Assembly (NCBI GenBank): GCA_020435415.1
Contig: JAGQZQ010000031.1
Location: forward strand, 1 to 33,548
DNA length: 33,548 bases
Direction of reading: 5' to 3'
From: Flavobacteriales bacterium
GTDB taxonomy: Bacteria > Bacteroidota > Bacteroidia > JACJYZ01
Positions within the stretch are counted from its first letter, which is position 1, and every line of letters starts with the position of its first letter. The notes under the pieces are model-generated. The model saw nothing but the letters and a program-made list of their open reading frames with translations. It was not told where the DNA came from and ran no database searches. Shown one piece after another: positions 16,609 through 25,234 of this stretch. A program made the translations under genes and the position numbers.

Positions 16609-19602
16609 ATGAAGAAAACCGTCCTATTCACTGTTGTGCTTTTTGCGGTGTCATTACTTACCCGGGCTCAACAAACAACATTTCCTTTGAACGGTATCCA
16701 TGATGAGGATAACCGTTACTATGCATTCGTACATGCGCGACTTGTGGTTGACCCCAATACCATTCTGGAAGATGCCACCCTGCTTATCAGGAATGGTAAA
16801 GTAGAGCAAAGCGGTACTTCCGTGACGATTCCCAACGGTGCGGTGGTATATGATCTTACCGGAAAGTCTATCTATCCTGCGTTCATTGATGTGTACAGCG
16901 ACCACGGCATGCCTGAGATCAAGCGGGAACAGAGAGGTTCGGGTACGCAGTATGAAAGCAACAAAGAAGGAGCTTTCGCATGGAACCAGGCATTGCAACC
17001 CGAGGTTCGCGCCGACGCTTTATTTCATCATGATGAAAAAGACGCGGCCAAACGCCTTGAAGCGGGTTTCGGAGCGCTGAACGTTTTTAATAAAGATGGC
17101 ATTTCACGGGGTAGCTCAGCGCTTGTGGGTTTGGCTGATCTGCGTGACAATGACCTTGTCATCAAGGGGCAGGCTGCAGCACATCTGTCATTTTCAAAAG
17201 GCAGTTCGCGCCAAAGTTATCCGACTTCATTAATGGGATCCATTGCTTTGCTGCGCCAAACCTATATGGATGGGCAATGGTATAAGGCTTCGGCTGGTGA
17301 ACACAACCTTTCCCTGGAAGCATGGAACAGCATACAATCCCTGCCACAGATTTTTGAGGTGGGGGATAAATGGAGTGCGGTCCGGGCTGATAAGATCGGC
17401 GATGAGTTCAGGATTCAATATGTGATCAAAGGCAACGGCGACGAATACCAGCGCATCGATGCCATGAAAGCTACCGGCGCTGTATTTATTCTGCCGGTGA
17501 ATTTTCCAGAGGCATATGGCGTAAGTGACCCTTATGACGCCTTGCTTGTCAATCTGGATGAGCTGAAGCATTGGGAGATGGCTCCTTCTAACCCGGCAGC
17601 ACTTGCAAAGGCAGGCATTGCTTTTGCACTTACCGCAGACGGTCTGAAAGATCCGGGCAAGTTCATAGCATCTGTCAGAAAGGCCATGGAATATGGACTT
17701 ACCGAACAACAGGCACTCAAAGCGCTGACGCAAACACCGGCGCAAATATTAAAAGTATCGGATAAGATTGGTGACCTCAGACCCGGTAAAGCAGCAAACT
17801 TCCTGATCACATCCGGTCCGCTGTTCGATGAATCGACCACCATTTATGAGAACTGGAACCTGGGAAGGAAGAAGGTCATCGCAGACATCAATCAACCGGA
17901 TATTCGCGGTAACTATAACCTTAAGGTAGGGAATGAAAATTACCAGCTTGAGATTTCCGGAAAGGCAGATAAGGTAAAAGCCAAATTGATCATCACCGAT
18001 TCGGTTTCCGTAAAGGTGAACCTGAACCAGGATGGGCGGGCCGTGAGCATGTCGCTGCAACCGGATTCATCGGCTGAAGGAGTCATACGGTTGTCGGGCA
18101 CGGTAATCGAAGACCACAACATGTCTGGTCAGGGCCAGCTGGCCGGCGGCACATGGGTCTCGTGGCGTGCGGTTCAAACGGAACCTTTCACTCCGAAAGA
18201 GAAAAAGGACAAGCCAATGGAACCTCATGAGTTGGGAACATTGGTGTATCCGAATGCAGCGTACGGCAGGGTCGCATACCCTCCGCAGGAAACTGTGGTG
18301 ATCCGCAATGCAACGGTTTGGACCAACACCGACCAGGGCATCGTGCAAAATGCCGACGTGCTGATCCGGGACGGAAAGATCATACAAGTCGGGAAGATTA
18401 CTTTGCCGGGTGGCGCAAAAGAAATTGACGGAACCGGCAAGCACGTGACCCCCGGTATCATCGATGAACATACGCATATTGCCGGTAGCGGAGGAATCAA
18501 TGAGGCGGGTCAGGCCATCAGCGCGGAAGTGCGTGTGGGAGATATCCTTAATCCCGACGACATCAATATTTACAGACAACTGTCAGGAGGTGTGACCGCC
18601 GCGCAGGTATTGCACGGTTCCGCCAATCCCATCGGCGGCCAGTCTGCCATCATCAAACTGCGATGGGGACAGTCTCCGGAAGCATTGAAGATCAAAGGAG
18701 CCGATGGTTTCATCAAGTTCGCACTCGGAGAGAATGTCAAGTGGTCAAACCGTTCGCCCAGCTACAATGACCGTTACCCTCAAACACGGATGGGGGTTGA
18801 ACAACTTTATTTCGATGCCTTCATCGGTGCGAGGGAATATGATGAGGCCTGGAAATCGTACAATGCATCCAAAGGCAAGATGGCGATGCCACGGCGAGAT
18901 CTGGAACTGGAAACCCTGGCTGAGATTCTGAATAAAAAAAGATTCATCACCTGTCATTCCTATGTGCAGTCGGAGATCAATATGCTGATGCATGTCGCCG
19001 ACTCCATGGGCTTCCGGGTGAATACCTTCACTCATATTCTGGAAGGATACAAAGTGGCCGACAAGATGAAGGCGCACGGGGTGGGTGGTTCCACGTTCTC
19101 GGATTGGTGGGCATACAAGTATGAGGTCAAGGATGCCATCCCTTATAACGGTGCATTGATGCATGGAGTAGGTGTGACCGTTGCGTATAATTCCGACGAT
19201 GCGGAAATGGCCCGTCGGTTGAATCAGGAAGCAGCCAAGGCGGTGAAATACGGTGGGGTTTCCGAAGAAGAAGCTTTGAAATTTGTGACCCTCAACCCGG
19301 CGAAATTACTGCACCTGGACAACCGCATGGGCAGCATCAAATCGGGCATGGATGCGGATATTGTGATCTGGAGCGAACATCCGCTCAGCATTTATGCCAG
19401 GGCCGAGAAAACTTTTGTGGACGGACGCTGCCTCTATGATGTAAAGGAAGACGAGGCCATGCAAATAGAGATTGCAAAGGAAAGAGACAGGCTGATCCAG
19501 AAAATGATGGATGAGAAGGGACCCGATAGTAAAAAGCCGTCCATGAAACGATCCAGGCAATATCACTGTGAGACCCTGGAAGACGAGGAATTGATCAAGT
19601 AA
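16609..19602 (+). CDS. Exported tandem-domain amidohydrolase family protein
   Basis: A 997-residue exported protein (signal peptide about 1-20, ending TRAQ) with two amidohydrolase-type regions. The C-terminal region is an imidazolonepropionase-like metal hydrolase: its motifs include GIIDEHTH with H621 and H623, H783 (TCHSY), H809 (FTHILEG) and D863 (NSDD), so a metal site is intact. The N-terminal region (about 40-440) has the same fold signature (NGKVEQSG, GKSIYPAFIDVY, and a closing LRPGKAANFLI) but lacks the HxH, reading VYSDHG instead, so it looks inactive. Between them is a beta-rich segment. The next gene, 20 bases downstream, encodes a related single-domain protein. The substrate is unknown; family members hydrolyse cyclic amides, dipeptides or similar small molecules. 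Confidence 0.88.
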   Translation: MKKTVLFTVVLFAVSLLTRAQQTTFPLNGIHDEDNRYYAFVHARLVVDPNTILEDATLLIRNGKVEQSGTSVTIPNGAVVYDLTGKSIYPAFIDVYSDHGMPEIKREQRGSGTQYESNKEGAFAWNQALQPEVRADALFHHDEKDAAKRLEAGFGALNVFNKDGISRGSSALVGLADLRDNDLVIKGQAAAHLSFSKGSSRQSYPTSLMGSIALLRQTYMDGQWYKASAGEHNLSLEAWNSIQSLPQIFEVGDKWSAVRADKIGDEFRIQYVIKGNGDEYQRIDAMKATGAVFILPVNFPEAYGVSDPYDALLVNLDELKHWEMAPSNPAALAKAGIAFALTADGLKDPGKFIASVRKAMEYGLTEQQALKALTQTPAQILKVSDKIGDLRPGKAANFLITSGPLFDESTTIYENWNLGRKKVIADINQPDIRGNYNLKVGNENYQLEISGKADKVKAKLIITDSVSVKVNLNQDGRAVSMSLQPDSSAEGVIRLSGTVIEDHNMSGQGQLAGGTWVSWRAVQTEPFTPKEKKDKPMEPHELGTLVYPNAAYGRVAYPPQETVVIRNATVWTNTDQGIVQNADVLIRDGKIIQVGKITLPGGAKEIDGTGKHVTPGIIDEHTHIAGSGGINEAGQAISAEVRVGDILNPDDINIYRQLSGGVTAAQVLHGSANPIGGQSAIIKLRWGQSPEALKIKGADGFIKFALGENVKWSNRSPSYNDRYPQTRMGVEQLYFDAFIGAREYDEAWKSYNASKGKMAMPRRDLELETLAEILNKKRFITCHSYVQSEINMLMHVADSMGFRVNTFTHILEGYKVADKMKAHGVGGSTFSDWWAYKYEVKDAIPYNGALMHGVGVTVAYNSDDAEMARRLNQEAAKAVKYGGVSEEEALKFVTLNPAKLLHLDNRMGSIKSGMDADIVIWSEHPLSIYARAEKTFVDGRCLYDVKEDEAMQIEIAKERDRLIQKMMDEKGPDSKKPSMKRSRQYHCETLEDEELIK

Positions 19603-19622
19603 CCGAGCACACTCTGAATAAC

Positions 19623-20939
19623 ATGAATATACGTTCTCAAATCACCCTGATTTTTTTCGCTGCGTGCATCACAACACACACAGCGACCGGACAGATACCG
19701 GCGCCTGCTCAAAAGGAAGCGACACTTATCACCGGAGCTACGGTACATACCGGCACCGGTGAGGTGATCACCGACGGGGCCGTCGGTTTCAGGGAAGGCA
19801 AGATCACCTACGTTGGCAGTGCCGCAAATGCCAATCGTTCCGACTTCAAACAGGTCATCGATGCGGCGGGTAAGCACTTATATCCCGGATTGATCCTGGC
19901 CAATTCATCTTTGGGCCTGGTGGAGGTGGATGCGTTGCGTCAGACCCGTGACATGGATGAGACCGGTAACATGAATCCCAATGTAAGGGCCATGATCGCC
20001 TATAACACCGACTCCAGGATCACCCCAACGTTGCGGACAAACGGAATACTGCTGGTGCAGTCTACACCGCGTGGCGGGCTCATCAGCGGAACATCTTCCA
20101 TTATGAAGATGGATGGATGGAATTGGGAGGATGCCGTGTACAGATCGGATGATGGCATCCACATGAACTGGCCCGTAACCAAATACCGCGGAAGTCCATG
20201 GAGAGGTGAAGAAGGCATTCAAAACAACAAAGAAAAACCATCGCGGCTTGAAATGTTGTCCCTGTTCTTTGACCGTGCCGGTGCCTATGCCAAAGAGAGC
20301 AAACCCAAAAACGTCAATCTGAAACTGGATGCCATGCGGGGTTTGTTTGACGGTGGAAAGACATTGTACATCCATGTGAATTTGTCGAAGGAGATTGTGG
20401 AATCGGTGCAGTTCGCGCAGTCCAAAGGGGTGAAGAAAATTGTGATCGTAGAGGGTGCGGATGCCTGGCGGGTGGCAGATTTCCTTAAGCAGAACAACAT
20501 TCCGGTGGTTTTGCGTCGCGTTCATGAACTTCCTTTCAGAGAAGATGAGGATGTGGATCAGCCGTTCAAGACCGCTTACATGTTACAGCAGGCCGGCGTG
20601 CTTTATTGTCTGAACTATTCCGGTGATATGGAACCTGCCAATGCGCGGAACCTTCCGTTCATTGCAGGAACCACTGTGGCATATGGGGTGGGGAAAGAAG
20701 AAGCATTGCAATCGGTGAGTCTGAACGTAGCCAAAATCCTGGGGATAGACAAGCATACCGGTAGTCTGGAGGTGGGCAAAGATGCGACCCTGTTCCTATC
20801 AACGGGAGATGCGCTGGACATGCGTACGAACCATGTGGAAAAGGCCTACATCAACGGCAGTAACATCGACCTGGAAAACGACCAGAAGGAACTGTACAGG
20901 AAGTATGCGGAAAAATACGGACTGGATGTAAAAGAGTAG
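19623..20939 (+). CDS. Exported amidohydrolase-like protein lacking the metal-binding HxH (possible pseudoenzyme)
   Basis: A 438-residue exported protein with a signal peptide to about residue 23. The fold ends are recognisable: an N-terminal composite domain (LITGATVHTGTGEVI, FREGKITYVG, DAAGKHLYPGLI) and a C-terminal closing segment (TGSLEVGKDATLFLSTGD). The metal site that normally follows PGLID as HxH is replaced by LILANSS, and the usual internal His/Asp motifs are not visible; VIVEGADAWRVADFL lies where a catalytic strand would be. It is therefore likely inactive, or active by another mechanism. It follows the larger amidohydrolase gene by 20 bases, suggesting a heteromeric or chaperone-like partner. 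The gene has no frameshift and looks intact. Confidence 0.82.
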   Translation: MNIRSQITLIFFAACITTHTATGQIPAPAQKEATLITGATVHTGTGEVITDGAVGFREGKITYVGSAANANRSDFKQVIDAAGKHLYPGLILANSSLGLVEVDALRQTRDMDETGNMNPNVRAMIAYNTDSRITPTLRTNGILLVQSTPRGGLISGTSSIMKMDGWNWEDAVYRSDDGIHMNWPVTKYRGSPWRGEEGIQNNKEKPSRLEMLSLFFDRAGAYAKESKPKNVNLKLDAMRGLFDGGKTLYIHVNLSKEIVESVQFAQSKGVKKIVIVEGADAWRVADFLKQNNIPVVLRRVHELPFREDEDVDQPFKTAYMLQQAGVLYCLNYSGDMEPANARNLPFIAGTTVAYGVGKEEALQSVSLNVAKILGIDKHTGSLEVGKDATLFLSTGDALDMRTNHVEKAYINGSNIDLENDQKELYRKYAEKYGLDVKE

Positions 20940-20942
20940 TTT

Positions 20943-21009
20943 GTGGTTTCTGGTTTGTGGTTGCACGATGTTATGATTTCCGAACAACAAACTACAAACC
21001 AGAAACCAC
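20943..21009. repeat. 20-bp inverted repeat between convergent genes
   Basis: 20943-20962 pairs with 20990-21009 over 20 bp (one G-U pair), with a 27-base loop. A second hairpin, CCTCCG/CGGAGG, sits at 21013-21033. Both lie between convergent genes (stop codons at 20939 and 21051) and could stop transcription from either side, although there is no T-tract. Part of it (GTTTCTGGTT) recurs at about 31326. Confidence 0.7.
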
Positions 21010-21050
21010 CATCCTCCGCTAAAGCTTCGGAGGGCTCGGCAAACTTTTAT

Positions 21051-22019
21051 CTAGTAGCCGATCTTGCTTCTCACCCTCTTCATCACCTTACCTGCGATCA
21101 GTCGGGCTTTCATGGCACCCTTGGCCAGTTCATTCTCGATCAGCGCGGGGTTCTCTATGAACTCGTTGTAGGTCTCGCGTTCTGTTTTAAAGCGGCGGCA
21201 TATCAATTCGAACAGGGCTTCCTTGGCATGTCCGTAACCAAAATTTCCGGCGAGGTATTTCTTTCGCATCTCTTCGGTCTCCATATCATCCGCCAATAAT
21301 TCGAACAGACGAAATACGTTACAGGTATCGGGATCTTTCGGTTCTTCGAGCGATTTGGTGTCTGTAACAATGGTCATCACCTGCTTCCGGAGGGCCTTAT
21401 CGTTCTGAAAGATGTCTATATAATTGTTGTAGGACTTGCTCATTTTTTGTCCGTCTGTCCCGGGTACCACCATCACCTTCTCACTGATCTGAGCTTCCGG
21501 CACCACCAGCGTTTCTCCGAACATATTATTAAAAGTACCGGCAATGTCCCTGGTGATCTCAAGATGTTGCTTTTGGTCTTTTCCGACCGGAACAATATTG
21601 GAATCATACAACAGGATGTCGGCAGCCATCAGAACGGGATAGTCGAACAGGCCGGCATTCACATCACTCAAACGATCCGACTTGTCTTTGAAAGAGTGCG
21701 CATTCGCCAGCATAGGATAAGGCGTCAGGCAGTTCAGATACCAGGTGAGTTCACAAACTTCAGTGACATCACTCTGACGGAACAGGATATTTTCATTGGT
21801 GTCCAGTCCGAATGCCAGCCAGGCGGCGGCCACAGAGTAGGTATGTTCCTTGAGTACCTTCGGGTCCTTGATGGTGGTGAAAGAGTGAAGGTCTGCGATA
21901 AAATATACGGCGTCATTCGCTTTATTGCGGGACAGCTCGATGGCAGGAATGATGGCGCCTAAAATGTTGCCGAGATGGGGTTTTCCGGTGCTTTGTATGC
22001 CGGTTAGAATACGGGCCAT
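21051..22019 (-). CDS. trpS: Tryptophanyl-tRNA synthetase
   Basis: A class I aminoacyl-tRNA synthetase that charges tRNA-Trp. The 322-residue length is normal for bacteria. The HIGH-type motif is PHLGN (residues 14-18) in STGKPHLGNILG, and KMSKS is at 192-196. The TrpRS-specific segments FIADLHSFT, ANAHSFKDK and VGKDQKQHLE are present. It is the last gene of a minus-strand run after kdsB and the HU-SPOR gene, with a 57-base gap to the latter. Its 3' end faces the inverted repeats at 20943-21033. Confidence 0.97.
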   Translation of the reverse strand: MARILTGIQSTGKPHLGNILGAIIPAIELSRNKANDAVYFIADLHSFTTIKDPKVLKEHTYSVAAAWLAFGLDTNENILFRQSDVTEVCELTWYLNCLTPYPMLANAHSFKDKSDRLSDVNAGLFDYPVLMAADILLYDSNIVPVGKDQKQHLEITRDIAGTFNNMFGETLVVPEAQISEKVMVVPGTDGQKMSKSYNNYIDIFQNDKALRKQVMTIVTDTKSLEEPKDPDTCNVFRLFELLADDMETEEMRKKYLAGNFGYGHAKEALFELICRRFKTERETYNEFIENPALIENELAKGAMKARLIAGKVMKRVRSKIGY

Positions 22020-22076
22020 GGTGGGTGATCAGATAAACGGGTTGGTGAATTTTAAGACAGACATTGCGGCGGGAAA

Positions 22077-23189
22077 TTACAATTCGAGGATCCAGACGGA
22101 CCTTTTATTTGCCCGCAATTTATTGCGGAGTCTTTCCGCATCTTTCCTGTCGTGTGCACCTCCATAGCTCACGCGATACAGTCCTTTGTTGCTTTTGCCG
22201 GCCAATACGGCATCATATCCTTCCGCCTTCATTTCCTCCAGTTTCTTTTCGGCGTTCCTGCGACTGGAGAAACATCCTCCGATCAGGTGAAAACGTATAT
22301 CATCCGGCATTTCTTCGGACCCCTTCGGTGCAGCCGGCATTTCTGTAACTTGTATGTCGGGTTGCTCTATAACCTTGTCTTCAGGTGTCGTTTCTTCACC
22401 GATGGGTTGCTCTTCAATGGAATGGGTTACCTTTTCAGTTGGGGCTACGTGCAAGGTTTCCGGAACACTGATGCGTGAGAAATTTGTTTGATGATCGGTT
22501 GGGGTAAACCGTGTCATGGTCCATGCCAGGAAAGCGCCGACCACAATAAACAGCGGCAAGGCTGCGGCCACCTTCCATTCGGCGATACCGCGTTTTTTTC
22601 TTTCCCTGGTGATAGGGATGATTTTTTCTTCCGGAGATTCTATGGACTGCTCGACAGGAACCTCCTTGCTGACCGGGGTTAATTTCCTTACCGGTTTGAG
22701 AACCTCGGTGGTTTCGGCCGGAAGGACAACCGGTGTTTCTTCTTTAACGGCACGAACGGGTTGTACTTGTTGACGCGGCTGGGGAAGATGAACAGGAGCA
22801 AAGCCAAATGCATCCAGCGAAAAATGACTTTCGGCTGATGGCTCGAACAGGATGCTTCCCTGAGCATTCATAAAAAAGCGACCGATCTCTTCGATGCGTA
22901 TGCTGCGGCCCTCTGTCAGTCTGGCTTTCCAAAGCGCCAGTTCCTTTTCTATTTCATCCCTGGCCTGTTCATAGCTGACATTCATATCCCTGCGAACGAT
23001 GTCGATCAGGAGACCGTCGTTGGTGGTCAGCACCCGGTTGAAAGACAATTGTTTTCCCGGAGGCAGGATGCGATTCTGCATCGGTACGATGGCTGCATGG
23101 CGTGGATTGGCGATCAGTCCGCCGAAATCAGGCAGGATCACGCAATCATGCGACCAAAGCAATTTTCTTATATGAACATCGAGTTTCAC
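22077..23189 (-). CDS. HU-CCDC81-like domain protein with transmembrane helix and C-terminal SPOR domain
   Basis: A 370-residue protein that joins an N-terminal HU-like (CCDC81-type) region at about 1-130 (WSHDCVILPDFGGLIA, FNRVLTTNDGLL, IRIEEIGRFFMN) to a Pro/Glu/Thr-rich linker, a single membrane helix at about 205-225, a second acidic linker, and a SPOR domain at about 298-370 (FHLIGGCFSSRRNAEKKLEEM). SPOR domains bind denuded peptidoglycan at the division site. The HU-like part should be cytoplasmic and the SPOR part periplasmic. The protein may therefore link the chromosome, or another cytoplasmic partner, to the septum; that link is inference. It lies between kdsB and trpS in the same direction, with gaps of 42 and 57 bases. 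Confidence 0.88.
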   Translation of the reverse strand: MKLDVHIRKLLWSHDCVILPDFGGLIANPRHAAIVPMQNRILPPGKQLSFNRVLTTNDGLLIDIVRRDMNVSYEQARDEIEKELALWKARLTEGRSIRIEEIGRFFMNAQGSILFEPSAESHFSLDAFGFAPVHLPQPRQQVQPVRAVKEETPVVLPAETTEVLKPVRKLTPVSKEVPVEQSIESPEEKIIPITRERKKRGIAEWKVAAALPLFIVVGAFLAWTMTRFTPTDHQTNFSRISVPETLHVAPTEKVTHSIEEQPIGEETTPEDKVIEQPDIQVTEMPAAPKGSEEMPDDIRFHLIGGCFSSRRNAEKKLEEMKAEGYDAVLAGKSNKGLYRVSYGGAHDRKDAERLRNKLRANKRSVWILEL

Positions 23190-23231
23190 CGGGTGAATTT
23201 GACGATAAAAATAACCAAATAATCCGGTTGA

Positions 23232-23957
23232 TCAGGAAAGCGACGGCGGTAAATTTTTCACATCTTCCGGGCGGTCGATGGCCGGGCTTTCGAGTAAGGT
23301 AACTTCGGTGCGGATGGTGAGACCGTGTTCAAGCCAGCGCAATTGCTCAAGCATTTCTGCCTTCTCAAGGGGAGTGGGTGTCAGTGCGGACAGTGCTTTC
23401 AAAACATCCATACGGTAACCGTAAATTCCCAGATGTTTATAACGAACCGGGGTGGATTCAGACCGTTGGAAGGGGATGGCGGATCTGCTGAAGTAAAGGG
23501 CATTTCCCCTGGCATCCACAACAACTTTCACCCGATTAGGATCGCTGGCATCTTCGGCGGCATCCATGGCCTTGATCAATGTGGCGATGGACGTTCCGGG
23601 ATCGGTAAAAAGTCCGGCCACCTGATCGATCTGTTCGGGATACATGAACGGCTCGTCGCCCTGAATATTGATGATCACATCCTGATCATTCGCGTTGATA
23701 AGTCCGGCAGCTTCAAGACAACGTTCGGTGCCTGTGGTATGATGTGATCCGGTCATCACCACGTTCCCACCGAATGCTTCCACATGTTCCAGAATGCGCT
23801 GATCGTCGGTAGCAACCACCACGGTATCCAGGGAGGATGACTGGAGGGCGCGTTCATATACCCGGCGGATCATGGATGTGCCTTTGATGATGGTCAACGG
23901 CTTACCGGGAAAGCGGGTGGATGCGTAGCGGGCAGGAATGATACCGATGGTTTGCAC
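23232..23957 (-). CDS. kdsB: 3-deoxy-manno-octulosonate cytidylyltransferase
   Basis: KdsB activates Kdo with CTP to give CMP-Kdo for the inner core of lipopolysaccharide, in the cytosol. The 241-residue protein starts with the nucleotide-binding signature IPARYASTRFPGKPL, followed by VVVATDDQRI, TGTERCLEA and INIQGDEPFM, as in the family. The start codon is GTG at 23957, which fits the usual N-terminus of the enzyme. It heads the minus-strand run with the HU-SPOR gene and trpS. Its likely promoter faces that of dprA. Confidence 0.96.
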   Translation of the reverse strand: MQTIGIIPARYASTRFPGKPLTIIKGTSMIRRVYERALQSSSLDTVVVATDDQRILEHVEAFGGNVVMTGSHHTTGTERCLEAAGLINANDQDVIINIQGDEPFMYPEQIDQVAGLFTDPGTSIATLIKAMDAAEDASDPNRVKVVVDARGNALYFSRSAIPFQRSESTPVRYKHLGIYGYRMDVLKALSALTPTPLEKAEMLEQLRWLEHGLTIRTEVTLLESPAIDRPEDVKNLPPSLS

Positions 23958-24014
23958 GTCAGGAAAATGTTTTACCGGAACTTACATAGCAGCATTCCGG
24001 CCCCGTTCAACTTG

Positions 24015-24038
24015 TACATTTGGGCTTTCACAAATGTA
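24015..24038. promoter_or_regulatory. Overlapping divergent promoter boxes of dprA and kdsB forming a palindrome
   Basis: TACATTTG on the plus strand (24015-24022) and TACATTTG on the minus strand (24031-24038, read as CAAATGTA) both match TAnnTTTG and make a perfect 8-bp inverted repeat with an 8-base spacer. The minus copy has a TTG 19 bases upstream (24058-24060), a fair -33. The plus copy has no clear -33. Confidence 0.55.
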
Positions 24039-24039
24039 G

Positions 24040-25173
24040 TTGTTTGCCCTGGAAGCACAATGGATATATCGTTTGGCGCTGACCTTTATTCCCGGCATCG
24101 GGTCGCAGTCCGCCAAGATTTTACTGGCCTATGGTGGTGGTGAGGAGGGTGTATTCAACCTGACCAAAAAACAGATGATGCGGATCCCCGGACTGGCACG
24201 TCCTGTTGCACATGCCTTTGCCGAACACCGGAACAGTGCATTGAAAAGGGCACGGGAAGAATGGACCTTTTTACAATCCGGAGAGATCACCCCTTTGTTT
24301 TTTATGGATGAAGGATATCCGTCCAGGCTCCGTCATTGTCCGGATTGCCCGTTGATCCTGTATAAATCCGGCCCTGCTGATTTGAATGCCCCCATGGTAT
24401 TGGGTGTGGTGGGCAGCCGGAAAGCCACACCCTATGGCTTGTCAATATGCGAACAGATCATTCGGGATATGGCTTCCCTGGATGTATTGATTGTTAGCGG
24501 ACTGGCTTTGGGGATTGACGTTCAGGCGCACAGGTCTGCCCTGGATCACGGCCTGCAGACCGCCGCAGTGCTTGGCCACGGGCTTGATCTGGTTTACCCT
24601 GCACAACATAAACATACAGCAGGTCGCATGAAAAAACAAGGTGCATTGTTGAGTGAATATCCCAGCGGTTCGAAACCTGACCGTGAAAATTTTCCGAAGC
24701 GCAACCGCATTGTTGCCGGGATGGTGGATGCATTGCTCGTGATCGAGTCCGGTGTGAAAGGCGGTTCCATCATTACCGCTTCGTTGGCGGTAGACTATGC
24801 CCGGGACGTGTTTGCCATACCGGGCCGGATAGGCGATGAACACTCGGCGGGTTGCCATCTTCTCATCAAAAGCAACAGGGCAGGATTGGTAGAAAATGCA
24901 AATGACCTGATGATGGCGATGAACTGGAATCCGCATTCTGAAAAAGCACCCCGCCAAATGAACATATTTCCGGAATGCAATGATGACGAACTGCTGGTGT
25001 TGAAATTTCTGGAGGGATCCGGTGAGCTACCCGTGGATGAGCTTGGGGCAAGATTGAAATGGACTCCCAGCAAAACATCAACCACCTTGATGGGTATGGA
25101 GTTCAAAGGCCTGGTGAGGTCTTTGCCGGGTAAGCGATATCGTGCCATACGCGAACATTCACTGCCGGGATAA
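24040..25173 (+). CDS. dprA: DNA-processing protein DprA
   Basis: DprA binds incoming single-stranded DNA and loads RecA during natural transformation. The 377-residue protein has an N-terminal helical region, then the Rossmann-like DprA core: LGVVGSRKATPYG, VSGLALGIDVQAHRSAL, FPKRNRIVAGMVDALLVIES and GGSIITASLA. A C-terminal winged-helix domain follows at about 315-377. The frame has a TAG codon immediately upstream, so the start must be the TTG at 24040 or something further in; TTG is favoured because the region just after it is already family-like. The leader would be only about ten bases from the TACATTTG box. Downstream genes follow in the same direction. Confidence 0.95.
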   Translation: MFALEAQWIYRLALTFIPGIGSQSAKILLAYGGGEEGVFNLTKKQMMRIPGLARPVAHAFAEHRNSALKRAREEWTFLQSGEITPLFFMDEGYPSRLRHCPDCPLILYKSGPADLNAPMVLGVVGSRKATPYGLSICEQIIRDMASLDVLIVSGLALGIDVQAHRSALDHGLQTAAVLGHGLDLVYPAQHKHTAGRMKKQGALLSEYPSGSKPDRENFPKRNRIVAGMVDALLVIESGVKGGSIITASLAVDYARDVFAIPGRIGDEHSAGCHLLIKSNRAGLVENANDLMMAMNWNPHSEKAPRQMNIFPECNDDELLVLKFLEGSGELPVDELGARLKWTPSKTSTTLMGMEFKGLVRSLPGKRYRAIREHSLPG

Positions 25174-25234
25174 CCGCCATTCCAAAAAAAAGCGGTATAA
25201 TGTTTGCCTCAAATCACCCGTTAAGAAACGTAAG

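Noticed and set aside
20943-21299. 118-residue plus-strand open frame after the second amidohydrolase
   Set aside because: It starts in the inverted repeat and continues antisense to the end of trpS.
25142-25234. Earlier start for the small barrel protein
   Set aside because: It would put a basic 31-residue tail in front of a good signal peptide; the ATG at 25235 fits better.
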